Part shown: piece by piece, positions 60,270-64,000 of the stretch | How positions within the stretch are numbered: position 1 is the first letter of the stretch | Layout: every line of letters begins with the position of its first letter | DNA from: Roseospira visakhapatnamensis | Lineage (GTDB): Bacteria; Pseudomonadota; Alphaproteobacteria; Rhodospirillales; Rhodospirillaceae | Length of the DNA stretch: 64,000 nt | Assembly: GCF_014197915.1 (NCBI RefSeq) | Contig: NZ_JACIGK010000011.1 | Span: 87,503-151,502, forward strand | Reading direction: 5' to 3' | Notes under the pieces: model-generated | What the model saw: only the letters and a program-made list of their open reading frames with translations | Told to the model about the DNA's origin: nothing | The model's database searches: none | Position numbers and translations under genes: made by a program

Positions 60270-61091
60270 ATGACCCCGCGTACCATCCTGGTTCACGTCG
60301 ATGAAACCGATGCCTGGCGCATCCGCCTGGACACCGCCCGCACCATCCTGGGCGAGGACGCCGCCCCCGGGCACGTGCTCGGCATTGGCGGGATCGTGGA
60401 CGTCAACGAGGGGCATCCCTATTCGCGGCAGGTCTCCGGCGAGTTCCTGACCCGGGTCGATACCCTGGAGGCCCCGTTCCGGGCCGCCTGCGAGGAGCGC
60501 GGCTTCTCCTGCGACTGGCACGCCATCCACGGCGCCGACGCCCAGCTGGTGGCCAGCCAGTTGGCCGCCAACCTGCAAACCGTGGACCTGGGCATCGTCT
60601 CCCAGCCGCGTCCCGACGCGGCCGGCCACACCATCCCCAACGAGGTGATCGAGCAGATCGCCGCCGGCGGCGGCCGGCCCCTGCTGGTGCTGCCCTACAT
60701 CACCACCCGCTTCACCATGCCGCGCCGCGCCGTCGTGGCCCTGGACGAGGACAGCGCCGGCGCCCGCGCCCTGGCCGACGCCGTGGGCTTCATGGGTCAG
60801 TGCGATCTGGTCACCCTGCTGGCCATCGGCCGCGACCCGGTGGCCCTGAACTGGCGGTGGGAGGCCCATCGCGGCACCCTCGGCCGCCACGGCATCAAGG
60901 CGGAGATCGAGCACGAGGCGCCGACGGACATTCCGGTATCGGAACTGATCCTGTCGCGTTGCGCCGATCTGGCCGCCGAGTTGCTGGCCATGGGGGCGCA
61001 CGTGCAGCAGGAGGGATCGCTGTTGCGGCGCAGCACGGTGACGCGGGCGATCCTGCCCGGCCTCACCCTGCCCCTGCTGCTGTCGCGCTGA
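60270..61091 (+). CDS. Universal stress protein family protein
   Basis: This 273-residue protein starts with RTILVHVDETDAW and has a second Usp-like half beginning near RRAVVALDEDSAGARAL, so it looks like a tandem Usp. The final ATP-loop region, LAMGAHVQQEGSLLRRSTVTRAI, lacks the usual glycine-rich G-x2-G-x9-G pattern, so ATP binding is doubtful. GGAGGAG precedes the ATG at 60270. Its last 29 bp overlap the 3' end of gluQ on the other strand. Confidence 0.85.
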   Translation: MTPRTILVHVDETDAWRIRLDTARTILGEDAAPGHVLGIGGIVDVNEGHPYSRQVSGEFLTRVDTLEAPFRAACEERGFSCDWHAIHGADAQLVASQLAANLQTVDLGIVSQPRPDAAGHTIPNEVIEQIAAGGGRPLLVLPYITTRFTMPRRAVVALDEDSAGARALADAVGFMGQCDLVTLLAIGRDPVALNWRWEAHRGTLGRHGIKAEIEHEAPTDIPVSELILSRCADLAAELLAMGAHVQQEGSLLRRSTVTRAILPGLTLPLLLSR

Positions 61092-62001
61092 TCGACCCAT
61101 CGGGGAAGCCGGCCCGCGCCCGGACCTCCACCGCGTCGAGCCCGGACTCGCGCAACGCCCGCACCGCGCGGGCGTTGTCGCGTTTGGCCAGGCGGCGGCC
61201 GGTGTCGTCGGTCATCAGGGCATGGTGGTGCCATGTGGGCACCGGCAGGTCCAGCAGCGCCTGCAACAGGCGATGCACATGGGTGGCCTCGACCAGATCC
61301 TCGCCTCGGGTCACCAGGGTCACCCCTTGCGCCGCGTCGTCCAGGGTCACCGCCAGATGATAGCTGGTGGGCACGTCCTTGCGCGCCAACACCACATCGC
61401 CGAACCGCTGGGGCGCGGCCCGCTGGGTCCCCCGGGCGCGGTCGTGCCACAAGAGCGGACCGGCGGCGGTCGCCCGGGCCAGCGCCGCCGCCATGTCCAG
61501 CCGCAAGGCATGGGGCCGGCCCTCGGCCAGCCGCGCCGACCGCTCCGCCGCGTCCAGGCGACGGCAGGTCCCGGGATAGAGCGGACCGTCCGGTCCCTGC
61601 GGCGCCGAGGGACTGGCCGCGATCTCGGCCTGAATTTCGGCCCGCGTGCAGAAGCACGGATAGACAACGCCCATCCGGGCCAGCCGGTCCAGCGCCGCGC
61701 GATGCGCCGCCAGATGCGCGGACTGGCGGCGCACCGGCGCCTCCCAGGTCAGGCCCAGCCAGGCCAGGTCCTCCAGGATGGCGGCCTCGAAGGCCGGGCG
61801 GCAGCGGCCCCGGTCGATGTCCTCGATGCGCAGCAGGAAGCGCCCGCCCGCCGCCCGGGCCGCCCGCCAGGCGAACAGGGCGGCATGGACGTGACCCAGG
61901 TGCAGCAGGCCGGTCGGGCTGGGCGCGAAGCGGGTGACCGTCGCCGGTGGGTCCGGAACCGGTTTCGCTGCGCCGCCGCAATAACTTTGACAAACCGTCA
62001 T
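61063..62001 (-). CDS. gluQ: Glutamyl-Q tRNA(Asp) synthetase
   Basis: GluQ attaches glutamate to queuosine at position 34 of tRNA-Asp. The 312-residue protein is a short GluRS-like catalytic core without an anticodon-binding domain. The HIGH motif is in RFAPSPTGLLHLGH and the KMSKR-equivalent is in RRLAKRDNA. The zinc-type cysteines are in YPCFCTR and LYPGTCRR. The ATG at 62001 has only a weak ribosome-binding site. Its 3' end overlaps the Usp gene by 29 bp. Confidence 0.93.
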   Translation of the reverse strand: MTVCQSYCGGAAKPVPDPPATVTRFAPSPTGLLHLGHVHAALFAWRAARAAGGRFLLRIEDIDRGRCRPAFEAAILEDLAWLGLTWEAPVRRQSAHLAAHRAALDRLARMGVVYPCFCTRAEIQAEIAASPSAPQGPDGPLYPGTCRRLDAAERSARLAEGRPHALRLDMAAALARATAAGPLLWHDRARGTQRAAPQRFGDVVLARKDVPTSYHLAVTLDDAAQGVTLVTRGEDLVEATHVHRLLQALLDLPVPTWHHHALMTDDTGRRLAKRDNARAVRALRESGLDAVEVRARAGFPDGSISATAAGAG

Positions 62002-62015
62002 GGAATCTTGATAGT
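61987..62015 (+). promoter_or_regulatory. sigma70-type promoter for the HNH gene
   Basis: A consensus TTGACA (61987-61992) is 17 bp from GATAGT (62010-62015). It overlaps the gluQ start on the other strand, so the two transcription units may interfere. Confidence 0.5.
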
Positions 62016-62195
62016 CGTCGGGTCGGCATTCCTGTAGAAAGCTACCAGATGTAGTGGCGCTCGTCGCCTGAATGGTCCATGTCGTCGGCGTCCGTCCCGC
62101 TTGCGGGAAACGGAGGTCTCAAGGATTAGCCTCGCCACCGGCCCCGTCCGAGGACCGGTCGGACGAGCGAGGCCGGTCCCGGCTTGGGGGTTGTC

Positions 62196-62759
62196 GTGGA
62201 AGGTGGTCCACCGCACGCACCGGCCCTGGTCCTGAACGCGGACTATCGGCCGCTGAGCTATTTCCCGCTGTCCCTGTGGCCCTGGCAGGACGCGGTGAAG
62301 TCGGTTTTCCTCGACCGCGTCCACGTGGTCTGCGAATACGACACCGTGATCCGCTCGCCAAGCCTGGAAGTGCGGTTGCCGAGCGTCATCTCGCTGAAGG
62401 AGTTCGTCAGCACGGCGCGCATGCCGGCATTCACCCGGTTCAACGTGTTCCTGCGCGACCGCTTCACGTGCCAGTACTGTGGCCGGCGCTTTCCCACGCA
62501 CGAGTTGACGTTCGATCACGTCGTGCCGCGCTCCTGGGGCGGGCGCACGACCTGGGAAAACGTCGTCACCGCCTGCGCCGCCTGCAACCTCCGCAAGAGC
62601 AACCGCACCCCCAAGACCGCGTCGATGCCGTTGATGCGGGAGCCCCGCGTTCCCACCCATCATGCCCTCCAGGACGTCGGGCGGGCCTTTCCGCCCAACT
62701 TCCTGCACGAGAGCTGGCGCGACTACCTGTACTGGGACTCGGAACTGGATCCCTGGTGA
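62196..62759 (+). CDS. HNH endonuclease family protein
   Basis: This 187-residue protein belongs to a conserved alphaproteobacterial HNH family. It begins with PALVLNADYRPLSYFPLSLW. The HNH core is FNVFLRDRFTCQYCGRR, then LTFDHVVPRSWGG and TACAACNLRK, giving two zinc CxxC pairs and the catalytic DH. GTG at 62196 is preferred, with GGGGG upstream; a TTG at 62184 is an alternative. Its cellular substrate is unknown. Confidence 0.88.
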   Translation: MEGGPPHAPALVLNADYRPLSYFPLSLWPWQDAVKSVFLDRVHVVCEYDTVIRSPSLEVRLPSVISLKEFVSTARMPAFTRFNVFLRDRFTCQYCGRRFPTHELTFDHVVPRSWGGRTTWENVVTACAACNLRKSNRTPKTASMPLMREPRVPTHHALQDVGRAFPPNFLHESWRDYLYWDSELDPW

Positions 62760-62762
62760 CCC

Positions 62763-63071
62763 ATGACCCACGTGCTGGTCATGGGCAGCCTGAACGTCGA
62801 CGAGAAGATCCCCGTCGATGCCCCGCCCCGGGCCGGCGCGCATCTCACCGCCGGCCCCGGCCATTTGTGCCCGGGCGGAGGCCCTGCGGCGGGCGGGGCA
62901 CCGGGTCATGCTGTGGGCGGCGCCACCACCAACCGGCCCCTGATTCTGGTCGACCCCGACGGCGAGCGGACCCCGATCGCGCGGCGCACCCTGGCCCACG
63001 AGGCCGTGCCGGTGCCGCATGCCGAGGGACGGTTCAGCAAGTCTGTTGACAGCGCGCGGCCAACCTCCTAG
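62763..63071 (+). pseudogene. decayed PfkB-family carbohydrate kinase
   Basis: The frame begins THVLVMGSLNVDE, typical of the PfkB/ribokinase N-terminus, then shifts. ALRRAGHRVMLWAA is found in another frame (about 62880-62922), and NRPLILVDPDGERTPI returns in the first frame. The phosphate-binding domain and the C-terminal half are missing. It is therefore a pseudogene with at least two frame changes and a large deletion. It begins 4 bp after the HNH gene and ends just before tRNA-Glu. Confidence 0.75.
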
Positions 63072-63091
63072 AAAACGCGCCTGTTCGTCGG

Positions 63092-63167
63092 GTCCCCTTC
63101 GTCTAGAGGCCTAGGACACCGCCCTTTCACGGCGGCAACAGGGGTTCGAATCCCCTAGGGGACGCCA
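63092..63167 (+). tRNA. tRNA-Glu (anticodon TTC)
   Basis: The 76-nt gene has a GTCCCCT/AGGGGAC acceptor stem, the anticodon arm CCGCC-CTTTCAC-GGCGG with TTC at 63126-63128, a T arm AGGGGTTCGAATCCCCT and an encoded CCA end. It reads GAA/GAG codons. Decayed genes lie on both sides. Confidence 0.96.
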
Positions 63168-64000
63168 TATCTCAAGGGTTTCTGCGGGGTTTCTATACTA
63201 CAGACCTTTACTGCAACCGGTTCTTCAGGCGGTTGTCAGCAGATGGTCTGTCACGGAAATCCTCTCGTGCCGGACCCCTCCCTTCCGGGCTGGACTCGTG
63301 CCCGGTCCCGCGTCCAGGCGGACACCTCCAAACAGGATCGGCGCCACCTCTACCGCATCGGCGGCTTTCTGCTCTGCCAGTCCCGCATCGATACCGGACG
63401 CTACACCCGCGCGGCCACGCGCCTTCGCCGCGACGGCCTGGATCACATGGTGCTCCACCTGAGCCTGGGCGGAACCGTGCGGACCGGCGCGGCGCCGGCA
63501 GCCTCCAAGCCGGCGTCGGCTCCCGCCTCCGACGCCAGGGCGTCCCCGCCAGTGGTGGCGCCAAGGGCGACGGCGCGAAGGGGGATGGCGCGAACCTGGC
63601 GCTGACGCCGGACCTGACGGCCACCGTGGGGGTGGTGTTCGGCACCCCCGACGTGCCCGGCGACGGTGGTCACGATCGAGCATCTCCGCCGCGCGGACGG
63701 CCCCCCTGTCCATGCCCTTGGACGAGTTCATCGAAGCGGTGACGGTGTGGCGGGAGGCCCTGCCCCACGCCTGATCCGCGCGTCCATGGGTCTTCTTGCC
63801 GCGCGCGGCACGTTGGATGTGCGGCGCGACGGCGCGCCGGAGCCGCGTTGGGGGACCGCAGTCCGCGTGCGCGCCCACAGGCGGAGGCCAACCACAACAG
63901 GCCCCCAGGGCTCCGAACTCGGATTACAGAAAGTTCATGGTGAGGGGATCCCCAGTTTGCGATTTTCATGATTCGCTGTGCCATCAGATTGTGAAGGCGG
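63168..64000. other. decayed region downstream of tRNA-Glu
   Basis: No intact gene was found in this 830-bp stretch. It contains the AraC-like N-terminal fragment (63243-63605), three tandem 15-bp copies near 63557-63601 (GGCGCCAAGGGCGAC and variants), and a short frame ending at 63774 (MPLDEFIEAVTVWREALPHA) that looks like a real protein C-terminus. The last 100 bp are A/T-richer, with a GGGGATCCCC palindrome at 63945-63954, and may be the edge of an inserted element outside the window. Confidence 0.5.
63243..63605 (+). pseudogene. AraC-type regulator N-terminal fragment
   Basis: The first 75 codons contain LYRIGGFLLCQSRIDTGRYT and RLRRDGLDHMVLHLSLGGTV. These resemble the cupin-like ligand domain of AraC-family regulators, in which a RRDGLDH-type motif precedes a beta strand. 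After that the frame becomes Ala/Pro-rich and stops. The C-terminal helix-turn-helix domain is absent in all frames. It is therefore a probable remnant. Confidence 0.4.

Noticed and set aside
63945..63954. GGGGATCCCC palindrome as an insertion-sequence end
   Set aside because: It is a short palindrome alone. No terminal repeat partner or transposase is visible within the window.

Overview
The window is high-GC DNA from a motile alphaproteobacterium. The best guess is a Rhodospirillales member close to Rhodospirillum, Roseospira or Rhodospira. Supporting this are the order hisG-hisD-UPF0262-LMW phosphatase, a class II DAHP synthase, an alphaproteobacterial-type flagellin, GluQ, and a mesaconyl-CoA hydratase/isomerase pair. 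The species itself cannot be named from the sequence.

Layout. 1-4.4 kb: end of a SleB-like cell-wall hydrolase, a tandem hairpin terminator region, asd, alaS. 4.7-7.9 kb: chemotaxis cluster cheY-cheB-cheR and a small HTH-like protein, with tandem repeats in the leader of cheB. 8.3-16.1 kb: a tightly overlapping Mrp/MBH-type cation/proton antiporter operon (E, F, G, DUF4040, B, C, three D-type subunits and one small unknown membrane protein) that has no MrpA-type subunit. It is followed by an orphan NAGGN-type M42 peptidase. 17.3-27.8 kb: a surface-glycan or flagellin-modification island, with nucleotidyltransferase, RmlC-like epimerase, NeuD-like acetyltransferase, GT-A glycosyltransferase, radical SAM/SPASM enzyme, NAD-dependent epimerase and a possible GT-B enzyme on the plus strand, then a TPR-OGT glycosyltransferase and flagellin on the minus strand.

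28-31.5 kb: a small coiled-coil membrane protein, hisG, hisD, UPF0262, LMW phosphatase. 31.9-39.7 kb: triple-PAS histidine kinase, DUF123 GIY-YIG protein, MsbA-type ABC exporter, and a PAS-GGDEF-EAL protein with a degenerate GGDRF site. 39.8-46.9 kb: orphan TRAP binding protein, YqgE, the meh-mct pair (mesaconyl-C4-CoA hydratase and mesaconyl-CoA isomerase), class II DAHP synthase, nicotinate phosphoribosyltransferase. 47-49.5 kb: mlaC and mlaA transcribed divergently. 49.7-53.1 kb: moeB-like, thiD, GT39 membrane glycosyltransferase.

53.1-53.8 kb: a gene-poor stretch with a possible azoreductase remnant, two terminators and inverted repeats. 53.8-58.6 kb: a VC_2705-type sodium/solute symporter with its DUF4212 partner, then a cNMP/CBS/DUF294 protein and a DEDDh exonuclease. 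58.7-62.8 kb: threonine ammonia-lyase, a Usp protein, gluQ (overlapping the usp 3' end on the opposite strand), HNH endonuclease. 62.8-64 kb: a frameshifted PfkB kinase pseudogene, tRNA-Glu(TTC), and decayed DNA holding an AraC-like N-terminal fragment.

The most interesting regions are the MrpA-less antiporter operon with one subunit lacking its transmembrane lysine, the glycan/flagellin island with a radical SAM enzyme, the meh-mct pair, and two local codon-usage islands inside otherwise ordinary conserved genes. No CRISPR array, intact transposase or rRNA gene was seen.
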